A DNA stretch of 64,000 nucleotides from Pseudomonas antarctica (lineage in GTDB: Bacteria > Pseudomonadota > Gammaproteobacteria > Pseudomonadales > Pseudomonadaceae). The stretch is from the NCBI RefSeq assembly GCF_001647715.1, contig NZ_CP015600.1:1922001-1986000 (forward strand), given 5' to 3'. The notes under the pieces are model-generated. The model had not been told where the DNA came from, made no database searches, and worked only from the letters and a program-made list of their open reading frames with translations. Position 1 is the first letter of the stretch; every line of letters begins with the position of its first letter. A program made the position numbers and the translations under genes. This document shows positions 36,259-45,377 of this stretch, piece by piece.

Positions 36259-37108
36259 GCTTTCGATATTGATCGTTCTTTATAAGAGGCATTATAAGGA
36301 CTCGGCTGCTATCACGACGTTACTGAATAATCGCGTGCGCTTTCAAGAAAAAGAGATTTATGTTGATTTTTATGTGTGGAACAATACACCGTCGTGCTCG
36401 CCTGCATTATCGGGCGATAGTTTAACGTGGCTTGAGGGTGATAATGATGGCTTGCCTCATGTCTACAATCGCGTAGCCGATATGGCCTTTGCGAACGGTG
36501 CTACGCATTTCATGATTTCCGACGATGACACAGACTATTCCAGTCAGAATTATGTCGATGCTATATCTGCTGCGCTTGAATGTGAGACCACGTCACCTCC
36601 GAATTCATTTGGGGTCATGCTGCCAAAAATTTACTCCAGGGAAACACTGATAAGTCCAGGCTGGCGGTTCTGGTTTTTCGGTCGCCTGTCCGAACAAGTT
36701 GATAGCGGTATGAATGCCTCGGTTAACAAGCTCGCTATCAACAGTGGCGTTATATTCAACAAGTCATGTTATGAAAAAATGTCGCCGCTTTTTGACGAGC
36801 GTCTCAAGTTTTACGCAACGGACACTGCATTTTTCGTCAGATACGAATCCTATTATTCGCACTTTTATGTGCTGGACACTGTTCTGCAACACGATCTTTC
36901 CGAACATACATCGGATAGCGCCGAACGTGCCATTTTTCGCTTTCAGGAAATGATTCGGGGTTTTCGCGTGATCTTTGAGCGCAAGGGGTACCTCTTCCAC
37001 GGTGTGATGGAGATGTATTTGATGGTGTCCTCCCTGAGAAAGAGTATCTCATACAAAAATACAGGTTTTTTCCGTTCCTATATTTCGTCTTTTAGAGGGA
37101 AGAAATAA
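36233..37108 (+). CDS. Family 2-type glycosyltransferase
   Basis: A 291-residue GT-A enzyme. The start LSILIVLYKRHYKDSAAITTLL is the usual beta-strand/loop that binds the nucleotide, and the metal-binding motif appears as SDDDTDYS (near residue 100). NSGVIFNKSCYEKMSPLFDERL resembles the acceptor-side region of rhamnosyltransferase-like GT2 proteins. The start codon lies inside the end of wzy. Sugar specificity is not predictable by eye. Confidence 0.78.
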   Translation: MSLNIVHAKLSILIVLYKRHYKDSAAITTLLNNRVRFQEKEIYVDFYVWNNTPSCSPALSGDSLTWLEGDNDGLPHVYNRVADMAFANGATHFMISDDDTDYSSQNYVDAISAALECETTSPPNSFGVMLPKIYSRETLISPGWRFWFFGRLSEQVDSGMNASVNKLAINSGVIFNKSCYEKMSPLFDERLKFYATDTAFFVRYESYYSHFYVLDTVLQHDLSEHTSDSAERAIFRFQEMIRGFRVIFERKGYLFHGVMEMYLMVSSLRKSISYKNTGFFRSYISSFRGKK

Positions 37109-37797
37109 TGCTGATCGAACTGGTTGAGTTTCTTTCTCTTAAAATAAGGAAGCGTGGTATCAAAATTGATAGGCGCATTCCGGACAGTTATCTTTTTAAA
37201 TTGGTTTTGTCGAAAGCGTGCATGGCAATCAATGGTTTCTTCACCTTCAGAAGACGTTCAGTCATTCTTGTGGGAAAAAACGTCACCGTGAAAGCCCGCT
37301 CAATGATTACTGCGGGTAAAGGTCTCGTGATTGATGATGGCTGTTTTATCGACGCGTTAGCGGTTAAAGGTGTCGCTTTTGGGCGTGGGGTTTCCTTAAA
37401 GAAAAATGTTATTATTGAATGCACTGGCAGCTTGACCAAATTGGGCGAGGGGCTTTCGATTGGTAACGATGTAGGCATCGGAAGTGGAAGCTTTTTGGGC
37501 TGCGCCGGTGGGCTGTCTATTGGGAATGACACCATCATTGGAAACTATGTCTCGTTTCACTCGGAGAATCATAATTTTTCTGATGCGTCCCTGCCTATTC
37601 GGCTCCAGGGCGTGAATAACGAAGGGATCCAGATCGGCAATAATTGCTGGATAGGTGCCAAGGTGACCGTGCTGGACGGTGTGGTTCTTGAGGACGGTTG
37701 TGTTGTGGCGGCAGGTGCTGTTTTGAAAGCTGGACGATACGCGGCCAACTCGATCTACGCGGGTGTCCCGGCAAAGCGCATAAAAGAACGCAGCTAA
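37108..37797 (+). CDS. Hexapeptide-repeat O-acyltransferase
   Basis: A 229-residue left-handed beta-helix protein. Isoleucine- and valine-rich hexapeptides run from about residue 50 to 215 (for example IQIGNNCWIGAKVTVLDGV), with a catalytic-type histidine in SFHSENHNF and a C-terminal GVPAKRIKER cap typical of WbbJ/colanic-acid-type acetyltransferases. It probably adds an acetyl group to an O-antigen sugar. Its start overlaps the GT2 stop codon by one base. Confidence 0.83.
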   Translation: MLIELVEFLSLKIRKRGIKIDRRIPDSYLFKLVLSKACMAINGFFTFRRRSVILVGKNVTVKARSMITAGKGLVIDDGCFIDALAVKGVAFGRGVSLKKNVIIECTGSLTKLGEGLSIGNDVGIGSGSFLGCAGGLSIGNDTIIGNYVSFHSENHNFSDASLPIRLQGVNNEGIQIGNNCWIGAKVTVLDGVVLEDGCVVAAGAVLKAGRYAANSIYAGVPAKRIKERS

Positions 37798-37807
37798 AGG
37801 ACGTGTC

Positions 37808-38902
37808 GTGAAGAAGATAATATTTTTCCATTTGCTGAATGACTATAGCGGGAGCCCGAAGGTTCTTTCGCAGGTTATTGAGGCTGTTTCAAGCAAGGGC
37901 GCTGACGTCGAGTTGTTTTTGGGGGGTAAAGGGGGAGATGGATTCCTTTCTTCCGTTCCTTGTGTGCAAAGACGCTACTTTTACAAGCGCTTCGAAAACA
38001 AGTATTTGACGTTATTGAGTTACAGTCTTTCACAGTTGATGTTGTTTTTTAGATTAATAAGTTACCGTAAGTCTTCTACGGTGTTTTACGTCAATACATT
38101 GCTTCCATTTGGTGCGGCGTTGGCGGGAAAGCTGCTGGGTATTAAGGTTTTCTATCACATTCATGAGACGTCGATCCGCCCAAAGCCGCTAAAGCTTTTT
38201 CTGCGTTGGGTGGTTGAAAGATGCTCAAGTAAAAATATTTTCGTTTCGCATTTTTTAGCGGATGCCGAGCGTTTTCCGGCAGTCGAGAGTCGGGTGATTT
38301 ATAATGCGATCCCGCAGGAGATGGCGCGTATTGCCGCACATCACACGTATCATGCTCAACCCAATGACAAGTTTAGTGTGTTGATGATTTGCTCTTTAAA
38401 AGCCTATAAGGGAGTCGGCGAGTTTGTAAAAATTGCAAGCTTGGCAGTGCATAATAAACAGATTGAATTTAACTTGGTTTTGGGTGCTAGCGATTCCGAG
38501 GTGGCTGAGTTCTTTTCGGGGATAAGCCGTCCTGAAAACCTGACTATTGTTTCACGGTGTGAGGATGTGGTTCCTTATTATCAAAAGGCGAATGTTTTGC
38601 TTAGTCTTTCGAAACCGAAAGAATGGGTGGAGACGTTCGGACTGACTATACTCGAGGCGCTTTCATTTGGAGTGCCTTGTATTGTCCCTCCGGTAGGTGG
38701 GCCTGTCGAATTGGTAACGGATGGCAAGGAAGGATATTTAATGGATTCAAGTCAGGTTGAGGATATTTCCGCGCGGGTGGAATTTCTCCAGAAAAATCCT
38801 GAAGTGTGTTTTCGCTTGTCTGCTGCTGCAAAATTGAAGTCGCTTAGTTTCTCAGTTGATAACTTTGAAAGTAGTGTACTTGGGGTATTTAATGAGCGTT
38901 AA
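37808..38902 (+). CDS. Family 4-type glycosyltransferase
   Basis: A 364-residue GT-B enzyme. The retaining E-x7-E donor motif is visible as ETFGLTILEALSFGVP, followed by PPVGGPVELV; the N-terminal FHLLNDYSGSPKVL loop is typical. It starts with GTG at 37808 after AAAGGA. The 3' end overlaps the next glycosyltransferase by 11 bases. Confidence 0.82.
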   Translation: MKKIIFFHLLNDYSGSPKVLSQVIEAVSSKGADVELFLGGKGGDGFLSSVPCVQRRYFYKRFENKYLTLLSYSLSQLMLFFRLISYRKSSTVFYVNTLLPFGAALAGKLLGIKVFYHIHETSIRPKPLKLFLRWVVERCSSKNIFVSHFLADAERFPAVESRVIYNAIPQEMARIAAHHTYHAQPNDKFSVLMICSLKAYKGVGEFVKIASLAVHNKQIEFNLVLGASDSEVAEFFSGISRPENLTIVSRCEDVVPYYQKANVLLSLSKPKEWVETFGLTILEALSFGVPCIVPPVGGPVELVTDGKEGYLMDSSQVEDISARVEFLQKNPEVCFRLSAAAKLKSLSFSVDNFESSVLGVFNER

Positions 38903-39998
38903 ATTAGCGGTTATCGGCACGGTCGGTCTCCCGGCGCAATACGGTGGATGGGAGACGTTATCAGAACAATTGATAACGTATCTGGACCAGGTGTATGACA
39001 TTTCGGTGTATTGCAGCTCGACGTCGTACGCGTCCCGGCCGGCGAAATATCGTAACGCCAACTTGATTTACGTTCCGCTGAAGGCTAACGGTGTGCAAAG
39101 CATTCCCTATGATATTTTCAGCATGCTGCATGCCTATAGGAAAAATGATGTACTGGTGGTGCTCGGCGTTTCAGGTTGTATCGCACTGCCTTTTTTAAAG
39201 ATGCTGACGAAGAAGAGAATTGTTGTCAATATTGATGGCTATGAATGGAAACGGGCCAAGTGGTCATTCCTGGCGAAGAAATTTTTAAAGTTTTCAGAAG
39301 CGGTCGCTGTTAAATATTCAGATGCCATCGTGACGGATAACAAAGTGCTTCAGGACTATGTTCGTAACGAATACGGGCGTGAGAGCACACTCATTGCCTA
39401 TGGCGGGGATCAGGCCAAAACCAGTGTGCTGGCCGAGTCGGATCTGCAGCGTTACCCGTTCCTTTGTAAGCCCTATGCGTTCTCTGTTTGTAGGATCGAG
39501 CCTGAAAATAATATTCATATAATCATTGATGCGTTTAGCTCCAGTGGGTTGCCGTTGGTGATTGTGGGTAACTGGAAACACAGTGAATACGGAAGAGCGT
39601 TGCAGGATAAGTATTCAGGCATGGCGCACCTCCATTTACTCGACCCTATTTATAACGGTGATGAGCTGAGCCCTTTGCGCAGTAATGCCACTGTGTATAT
39701 TCATGGCCACAGCGCCGGTGGAACCAACCCATCGTTGGTCGAGGCGATGTGGTTGAGGTTGCCTATCATTGCTTTCGATGTGTCGTTCAACCGTGCCTCT
39801 ACGGAAAACAGTGCAAAGTTCTTTTCGTCCAGTCAGGCACTGATCGAGAGTGCCGCCAGCCTTTTTGCCAACGGGGCTGAGCGTGCGCAATTGAGCGAAA
39901 AGATGCATGAGATTGCGACGCGTCGTTATCGTTGGGAAGGTGTCTCTTCTCAATATGATAAGTTATTCAAATCGCTACTTTCATCTGATAAGGTTTGA
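38892..39998 (+). CDS. DUF1972-type glycosyltransferase (rhamnosyltransferase-like)
   Basis: A 368-residue GT-B protein. The N-terminus (VIGTVGLPAQYGGWETL) is the signature of the DUF1972 domain found in many rhamnosyltransferases, and the donor region HGHSAGGTNPSLVEAMWLRLP has the acidic residue of retaining GT4 enzymes. ATG 38892 gives the conserved start; the longer frame runs into the previous gene. It ends two bases before the epimerase ATG. Confidence 0.8.
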   Translation: MSVKLAVIGTVGLPAQYGGWETLSEQLITYLDQVYDISVYCSSTSYASRPAKYRNANLIYVPLKANGVQSIPYDIFSMLHAYRKNDVLVVLGVSGCIALPFLKMLTKKRIVVNIDGYEWKRAKWSFLAKKFLKFSEAVAVKYSDAIVTDNKVLQDYVRNEYGRESTLIAYGGDQAKTSVLAESDLQRYPFLCKPYAFSVCRIEPENNIHIIIDAFSSSGLPLVIVGNWKHSEYGRALQDKYSGMAHLHLLDPIYNGDELSPLRSNATVYIHGHSAGGTNPSLVEAMWLRLPIIAFDVSFNRASTENSAKFFSSSQALIESAASLFANGAERAQLSEKMHEIATRRYRWEGVSSQYDKLFKSLLSSDKV

Positions 39999-40000
39999 CT

Positions 40001-41011
40001 ATGTTGGATGATGCAAGCCTCCACCCTGTTCTGGACACGCCAACAATACTGCTTACGGGGTCGACTGGCTTCGTAGGGCGTTCAGTGCTCAATGCGCTTG
40101 TCGGTGTGAAGTATCCGGTCGTCAACGTCACCCGTAAAAATGGTGTTCCTCCCGTGCCGGGTGTACAGGACTTCATTATCGGATCGCTGACTGACGAGAT
40201 TGACTGGAAGGTTCCCTTGTCAGGGGTCGACGTAGTCATACACTCTGCGGGTCGTGCGCACGTCATGAATGAAACGCATAGCAACCCGTTGCAGGCTTTT
40301 CGTGAAGTGAACGTGGACGCCACGCTCAAGCTCGCCCAACAGGCAGCCGATGCGGGTGTAAAACGATTTATTTTTATTAGTTCGATCAAAGTGAACGGCG
40401 AAGAGACCCGCGCTCACAGAGCATTTACAGCGCATGATGTTCCTGCGCCGCTTGACGATTATGGTGTGTCCAAGCTGGAAGCCGAGCAGGCGCTCCTGGC
40501 ATTGGCGGGGCGAACCTCAATGGACGTCGTGATAATAAGGCCCGTTCTTGTATATGGCCCAGGTGTGAAAGCGAACTTTGAACGCATGCTGTCCGTTGTG
40601 AACAAGAAGCTGCCGCTACCCTTTCGTACTATCGACAATCGTCGAAGCCTTGTTTTCATTGATAATCTGGTGGATTTGATTTGTGTCTGCATCAAGCACC
40701 CGGCAGCAGCAAATCAGGTGTTTCTGGTCAGCGATGATAATGATTTATCTATCGGGCAGATTCTAGAAAAACTGGCCGTGGCCATGAATAAGCCATCATG
40801 CGTTTTCTCATTTCCATATTTTCTTTTAAACGCTGCGGCATCGCTGGTTGGGAAAAAAGAGTTTTTGCAGCGGCTGTGCGGGTCTCTCCAAGTGGACATT
40901 ACTGACACACGCAAGCGCTTAGGTTGGACCCCTCCAGTCAGTGTTGAGGAAGCGTTTGCTATCACAGCCCGACATTATCAAGCCCAACACAGTGGATCGT
41001 CGCATGGGTAA
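40001..41011 (+). CDS. NAD-dependent sugar epimerase/reductase, WbpV/WreQ-like
   Basis: A 336-residue extended SDR. The Rossmann motif is TGSTGFVG, and the catalytic Tyr and Lys are in YGVSKLEAE. Overall it is closest to the 'UDP-glucose 4-epimerase family' proteins placed beside WbpM in O-antigen loci (WbpV in P. aeruginosa, WreQ in Rhizobium). Those act as C4-reductases on the 4-keto-6-deoxy-GlcNAc product of WbpM, giving FucNAc or QuiNAc. Which epimer is made cannot be told from sequence by eye. Confidence 0.78.
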   Translation: MLDDASLHPVLDTPTILLTGSTGFVGRSVLNALVGVKYPVVNVTRKNGVPPVPGVQDFIIGSLTDEIDWKVPLSGVDVVIHSAGRAHVMNETHSNPLQAFREVNVDATLKLAQQAADAGVKRFIFISSIKVNGEETRAHRAFTAHDVPAPLDDYGVSKLEAEQALLALAGRTSMDVVIIRPVLVYGPGVKANFERMLSVVNKKLPLPFRTIDNRRSLVFIDNLVDLICVCIKHPAAANQVFLVSDDNDLSIGQILEKLAVAMNKPSCVFSFPYFLLNAAASLVGKKEFLQRLCGSLQVDITDTRKRLGWTPPVSVEEAFAITARHYQAQHSGSSHG

Positions 41012-42110
41012 TTTGGCTGAAATGCTTAAGTCGAGGGATAATAATTTCAATTTTATCCGAATGGTCGCAGCGTTTTTCGTATTGGTATCTCATTCTTATC
41101 CGCTCTCTCGTGGCGCGGCTGAAACCGAACCGTTGTTGGCGCAACTCGGAATAACGCTAGGCGGATTAGGTGTATTCACCTTTTTTTGTATTTCGGGATT
41201 TTTCATATCGCTGAGTTATGAGCGCTCGAAGACAAAGATTGACTTTGTTGTGGCCAGGTTTCTACGCTTGTATCCTGCGCTGTTAGTTGTGCTGCTGTTG
41301 AGCGCATGGGTGATCGGTCCACTGTTCACTGAACGGAGTCTGCATGATTATTTTTCTGCCAAGGAAGTGCATAGATATATCACTGGAAACTTGAAGTTGA
41401 AGGATATTCAGTTTCAGTTGCCTGGGCTGTTTCAGGGTAATCCTTACCCCGGCATTAATGGTTCGCTGTGGACCTTGTATTATGAGGTCTTGCTGTATGC
41501 GATGGTGTTTGCACTCGGCGTTGTCGGTTGCTTGACGCGCCTGCGCAGGGTCTCCGTATTTTTTGTGGCGTATTTTTTGTTTTACGCCGTGTTTAACGTG
41601 CTGCAAAAAAACGAATATATGGTTTTCGGTTTCCAGTTTCGTACCTGGGTGCAGTGGAGTTTCGCGTTTGTAATCGGCATGCTCTTATACGCCTACCGAT
41701 TTAAGGTTCAGTTGAACGTCTGGTGCTTGGCGTTGGGGTGGACAGCTGCGCTTTGTTTATACAGGACGCCTGTGTTTGTCGAGGTATTTGTGGTGGCCTG
41801 GAGTTACTCTGTGTTCTTCGTCGCCTTTAACACACAGTGGTTTGCACGGCAGTACAATAAATTAGGTGATTACTCGTACGGTTTGTATATCTATGCATTT
41901 CCCACTCAAGAGATCCTGGCTCATGTATGGAAAGGGATATCACCTGCGCAGATGATTATCCTGGCATTACCTGTTGCTCTTGTTCCTGCTGTACTTTCCT
42001 GGCACGTGATCGAGCAACCCTGCATCTTGCGCAAGAAAGAGATCGCGTCCAGGTTGTCTCAGTCATTCGCGAAGCTTTCCGGAAAGTTTGCTAAGTATTC
42101 ACCTAAATAG
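41004..42110 (+). CDS. Acyltransferase family 3 (OafA-like) membrane protein
   Basis: A 368-residue protein with about ten helices. The N-terminal NNFNFIRMVAAFFVLVSHSYPL contains the R-x10-H motif of acyltransferase-3 enzymes, which move acetyl groups onto sugars at the membrane. It lacks the C-terminal SGNH domain of full OafA proteins. The ATG at 41004 overlaps the epimerase end by eight bases. Confidence 0.85.
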   Translation: MGNLAEMLKSRDNNFNFIRMVAAFFVLVSHSYPLSRGAAETEPLLAQLGITLGGLGVFTFFCISGFFISLSYERSKTKIDFVVARFLRLYPALLVVLLLSAWVIGPLFTERSLHDYFSAKEVHRYITGNLKLKDIQFQLPGLFQGNPYPGINGSLWTLYYEVLLYAMVFALGVVGCLTRLRRVSVFFVAYFLFYAVFNVLQKNEYMVFGFQFRTWVQWSFAFVIGMLLYAYRFKVQLNVWCLALGWTAALCLYRTPVFVEVFVVAWSYSVFFVAFNTQWFARQYNKLGDYSYGLYIYAFPTQEILAHVWKGISPAQMIILALPVALVPAVLSWHVIEQPCILRKKEIASRLSQSFAKLSGKFAKYSPK

Positions 42111-42135
42111 CTCTGAATGATAAGGTTGGTGGGAA

Positions 42136-42696
42136 ATGAAGCGTTTTTTTGATCTTGTGATGAGCCTGGTTGCTTTGCTCATACTGCTGATTCCAATTGT
42201 GCTTGTCACACTAGCGGTTAAGGTGACGTCAAAGGGGCCAGCACTTTATTGGTCGGACCGTGTCGGTGTGAATAATGTACTGTTCAGGATGCCGAAGTTT
42301 CGCTCGATGCGTACGGGCACACCGGCAGTCGCTACGCATTTACTGCTGGACCCTTCCCAATACTTAACGCCTATTGGAAACTTTCTACGTAAATCCAGCC
42401 TGGATGAGTTGCCTCAACTGTGGAGTATTATTGTCGGCGATATGAGTTTTGTCGGACCTAGGCCAGCGCTGTTTAATCAATCCGACCTCATTGAATTACG
42501 CACCCAGCAAGGCGTGCACCTCATTCCGCCAGGCCTCACCGGATGGGCGCAGGTTAACGGACGGGACGAACTGCCGATTCCGGTCAAGGTTGACTATGAT
42601 GCTTATTACGCGAAAAATATGAGCGTTCTTTTCGATCTGAAAATCTTGTTTTTGACGGCCATGAAGGTAATCAAGCGGGACGGCGTTTCCCATTAA
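42136..42696 (+). CDS. Initiating sugar-phosphate transferase, PglC/WreU-like
   Basis: A 186-residue monotopic phosphoglycosyl transferase. One N-terminal re-entrant hydrophobic segment (about 7-28) is followed by KFRSMRT, the catalytic pair in SSLDELPQLW, and SFVGPRPAL. Its small size matches the PglC class, not the larger WbaP/WcaJ type with extra helices. It should load the first sugar phosphate onto undecaprenyl phosphate and so define the reducing-end sugar. P. aeruginosa uses the unrelated WbpL for this. Confidence 0.85.
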   Translation: MKRFFDLVMSLVALLILLIPIVLVTLAVKVTSKGPALYWSDRVGVNNVLFRMPKFRSMRTGTPAVATHLLLDPSQYLTPIGNFLRKSSLDELPQLWSIIVGDMSFVGPRPALFNQSDLIELRTQQGVHLIPPGLTGWAQVNGRDELPIPVKVDYDAYYAKNMSVLFDLKILFLTAMKVIKRDGVSH

Positions 42697-42810
42697 TTGC
42701 ATCGCGCCGCGTGATTGGCCTGTTTAGGTTAGCGGTGTACAGTGTGTTTTTTGTGCTGCGTTTATGGCGCGGAAAAAAATTTGATCTAACGCATGGGCGG
42801 TAGGTGAGTC

Positions 42811-44808
42811 ATGATAAACCGGTTGCGTGCTTGGCTATTGAAGCTGCCTCGTCATCAAAAACGACTGATACAGGTATTGGCGGACGTTGTACTGGTTTCT
42901 TTAGCGCTGTGGATAGCGTTTTTAGTCCGTCTCGGAATCGACGAGATGATCAACCCGGTCAGAATGCATCTGTGGTTGTTCTTAGCCGCGCCGGTGGTTG
43001 CCATTCCGTTGTTTATTCGCTTTGGTATGTACCGTGCTGTTATGCGGTATTTTGGTAACGATGCACTCGTCGCCATTATCAAAGCCGTCAGCCTTTCGTC
43101 TTTGATTTTGGGTGTGGTCGTCTACTGGTATAGCAATCATCAGAACGTCGTGCCCCGGTCCATTATCTTTAACTACTGGTGGTTAAGCTTGATTATGGTC
43201 GGCGGTTTGCGTCTGACCATGCGCCAGTACTTTCTGGGTGATTGGTTTGCAGCTGCCCAGCACGTGCCGTTTACCAGCCGTGAGGATGGCCTTCCGCGTG
43301 TTGCGATTTATGGTGCGGGGTCCGCAGGCAACCAATTGGTCGCGGCACTTCGCATGGGCCGTGTGATGCGGCCGGTCGCGTTCATTGACGACGATGACAC
43401 CATCTCGGATCGAGTCATTTCCGGCCTTCAGGTTTACAAACCGAAGCATATCCAACGGATGATCGATGCTACCGGTGCTCAAGAAATCCTCTTGGCACTG
43501 CCTTCCTCCAACCGCGGTCGGCGTCGTGAGATTCTTGGTTTTCTTGAGAGGTTTCCGTTACACGTTCGCAGCGTCCCGGGGTTTATGGACCTCGCCAGTG
43601 GACGGGTCAAGGTTGATGATATTCAGGAGGTCGATATTGCTGACTTGCTGGGTCGTGATTCGGTCCCCGCACAAGCGGATTTGCTTGAGCATTGCATCAA
43701 GGGGCAGAGCGTCCTCGTAACGGGGGCGGGTGGCTCGATAGGTTCAGAGCTCTGCCGCCAAATCCTGGAGTTGAGGCCTAAAACCCTCCTGTTGTTTGAA
43801 CACAGCGAATTCAATCTCTACAGCATTCTGTCTGAGTTGGAACAGCGTATTGCGCGAAAGTCGTTGCCAGTCAAACTGCTGCCTATCCTGGGATCAGTGC
43901 GTGACCCTTCAAAGCTGCTGGATGTGATGAAAGCGTGGCGGGTAGACACGGTTTACCACGCTGCCGCCTACAAGCATGTGCCTATTGTCGAGCACAATAT
44001 CGCAGAGGGTGTGCTGAACAATGTAATCGGCACACTCAATGCGGCTCAGGCGGCCGTCCAGGCCGGCGCCTCGAATTTTGTACTGATTTCCACGGACAAG
44101 GCGGTGCGTCCGACTAACGTCATGGGCAGCACCAAGCGTCTTGCCGAATTAACGCTTCAGGCACTCAGCCGCGAACTTGCACCGGTGTTGTTTGGTGATA
44201 AGTCCAACGTTTCCCGCGTGAATAAAACCCGTTTCACGATGGTTCGATTTGGCAATGTACTGGGCTCTTCCGGCTCGGTGATTCCGTTGTTTCACAAGCA
44301 GATAAAGTCCGGTGGACCGCTGACCGTCACGCACCCGAAAATCACCCGTTACTTCATGACAATTCCTGAAGCGGCTCAACTGGTCATACAAGCCGGTTCA
44401 ATGGGCCTGGGCGGGGATGTGTTCGTGCTGGATATGGGCGAACCGGTAAAAATAGTCGAACTGGCGGAGAAGATGATCCACTTGTCAGGGCTGAGTGTGC
44501 GCTCCGACAAGAACCCTCACGGAGACATTGCCATCGAGTTTTCCGGTTTGCGGCCGGGAGAGAAGCTTTACGAGGAGTTGCTAATTGGGGACAACGTGGT
44601 CGCGACGCAACACCCGATGATCATGAGTGCCAATGAAGACTATCTGCCTTGGGAGGTTCTAAAGCTCAAGCTCTCCGAATTGCTTGCGGCGGTGGACCAG
44701 GACGATTTCAACCGTGTTCGTCAGTTGTTGCGGGACACCGTCAGTGGTTATACGCCGGACGGAGAAATCGTGGATTGGATGTACCAGCAGCGCCGACTTG
44801 AGCCGTGA
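42811..44808 (+). CDS. wbpM: Membrane UDP-GlcNAc 4,6-dehydratase WbpM
   Basis: A 665-residue protein with four N-terminal helices (about 20-130), a first nucleotide-binding domain (IYGAGSAGNQL) and a C-terminal SDR dehydratase (VTGAGGSIGSELCRQIL). The active site has the WbpM/PglF pattern STDKAVRPTNVMGSTKR, with Met at the position where most SDRs have Tyr. It makes UDP-4-keto-6-deoxy-N-acetylhexosamine for O-antigen. It closes the cluster; a 114-bp gap before it may hold its own promoter. Confidence 0.92.
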   Translation: MINRLRAWLLKLPRHQKRLIQVLADVVLVSLALWIAFLVRLGIDEMINPVRMHLWLFLAAPVVAIPLFIRFGMYRAVMRYFGNDALVAIIKAVSLSSLILGVVVYWYSNHQNVVPRSIIFNYWWLSLIMVGGLRLTMRQYFLGDWFAAAQHVPFTSREDGLPRVAIYGAGSAGNQLVAALRMGRVMRPVAFIDDDDTISDRVISGLQVYKPKHIQRMIDATGAQEILLALPSSNRGRRREILGFLERFPLHVRSVPGFMDLASGRVKVDDIQEVDIADLLGRDSVPAQADLLEHCIKGQSVLVTGAGGSIGSELCRQILELRPKTLLLFEHSEFNLYSILSELEQRIARKSLPVKLLPILGSVRDPSKLLDVMKAWRVDTVYHAAAYKHVPIVEHNIAEGVLNNVIGTLNAAQAAVQAGASNFVLISTDKAVRPTNVMGSTKRLAELTLQALSRELAPVLFGDKSNVSRVNKTRFTMVRFGNVLGSSGSVIPLFHKQIKSGGPLTVTHPKITRYFMTIPEAAQLVIQAGSMGLGGDVFVLDMGEPVKIVELAEKMIHLSGLSVRSDKNPHGDIAIEFSGLRPGEKLYEELLIGDNVVATQHPMIMSANEDYLPWEVLKLKLSELLAAVDQDDFNRVRQLLRDTVSGYTPDGEIVDWMYQQRRLEP

Positions 44809-44842
44809 GATCAAACGTTACATAACGGCCGATATAGGTCAA

Positions 44843-44877
44843 AGCGGGCCCGCTACCAGCGCTGGGCCAGGCCCGCT
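44843..44877 (+). terminator. Hairpin after wbpM
   Basis: An 8-bp GC stem (AGCGGGCC/GGCCCGCT) about 35 bases after the stop codon. No T-run follows, so it may stabilise the mRNA end rather than terminate. Confidence 0.4.
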
Positions 44878-44950
44878 TGCCTCAGTGGCGTATGAAACAC
44901 ACTCTGTAACCCAGTCACTTTTGACTCTCCCCCAACATCACCTAAGTTAG

Positions 44951-44978
44951 AAAGGCAGCTTCGGAAAGCTGCTTTTCT
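44951..44978 (+). terminator. Rho-independent terminator between wbpM and comEA
   Basis: GCAGCTT-CGGA-AAGCTGC followed by TTTTCTT ends the O-antigen transcription unit about 30 bases before comEA. Confidence 0.8.
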
Positions 44979-45004
44979 TCTATTGATGTCATGGAGCGTC
45001 ACCA

Positions 45005-45337
45005 ATGCAAAAAACCTATATCTCTTCCCTGATCTTTGCCTTCCTCGCGAGCATCTCCGTAGCGACCACGGCTGCCCCTTCCGTAAAAACCGAAGCCCCC
45101 ACCCCAATCGCTGCACAGATGACCAAGGTTGAGCAGTCTGCCAAGGTCAACCTGAACGCTGCCGATGCAGAAACCCTGCGTCGGGACCTGTTCGGTATTG
45201 GCGCTGCCAAGGCGAAGGCAATCATCGCCTATCGTGAAAGTAATGGCCCCTTCACGGCGGTGGATGAGTTGTTGGAAGTAAAAGGTATCGGTAAGGCGTT
45301 GCTGGAGAAGAACCGCGACAGGTTGGTGATCAACTAA
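45005..45337 (+). CDS. ComEA-family helix-hairpin-helix DNA-binding protein
   Basis: A 110-residue secreted protein: signal peptide about 1-23 (ending VATTAA), a low-complexity linker, and a C-terminal double helix-hairpin-helix (VNLNAADAETL ... IGAAKAKAIIAYRESNGPF ... VKGIGKALLEKNR). In competent bacteria ComEA binds incoming DNA in the periplasm. In pseudomonads it is a conserved neighbour of wbpM; natural transformation in this strain is not implied. Confidence 0.88.
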   Translation: MQKTYISSLIFAFLASISVATTAAPSVKTEAPTPIAAQMTKVEQSAKVNLNAADAETLRRDLFGIGAAKAKAIIAYRESNGPFTAVDELLEVKGIGKALLEKNRDRLVIN

Positions 45338-45348
45338 GGGACATAGTT

Positions 45349-45377
45349 GAAGAGGCCGGTCAGTGACCGGCCTCTTC
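45349..45377. terminator. Bidirectional terminator between comEA and tetR-type gene
   Basis: A perfect 14-bp inverted repeat with one central base (GAAGAGGCCGGTCA-G-TGACCGGCCTCTTC). It overlaps the last codons of the convergent TetR-type gene and can serve both transcripts. Confidence 0.8.

Noticed and set aside
31172..44808. O-antigen island as a prophage or integrative element
   Set aside because: No integrase, attachment repeats, tRNA target or phage genes; lower GC is usual for O-antigen loci at this conserved position.
44843..44877. GC-rich inverted repeat after wbpM taken as a REP
   Set aside because: It lacks the GTGGGAG and GGCTTG core pattern; treated as a plain hairpin.
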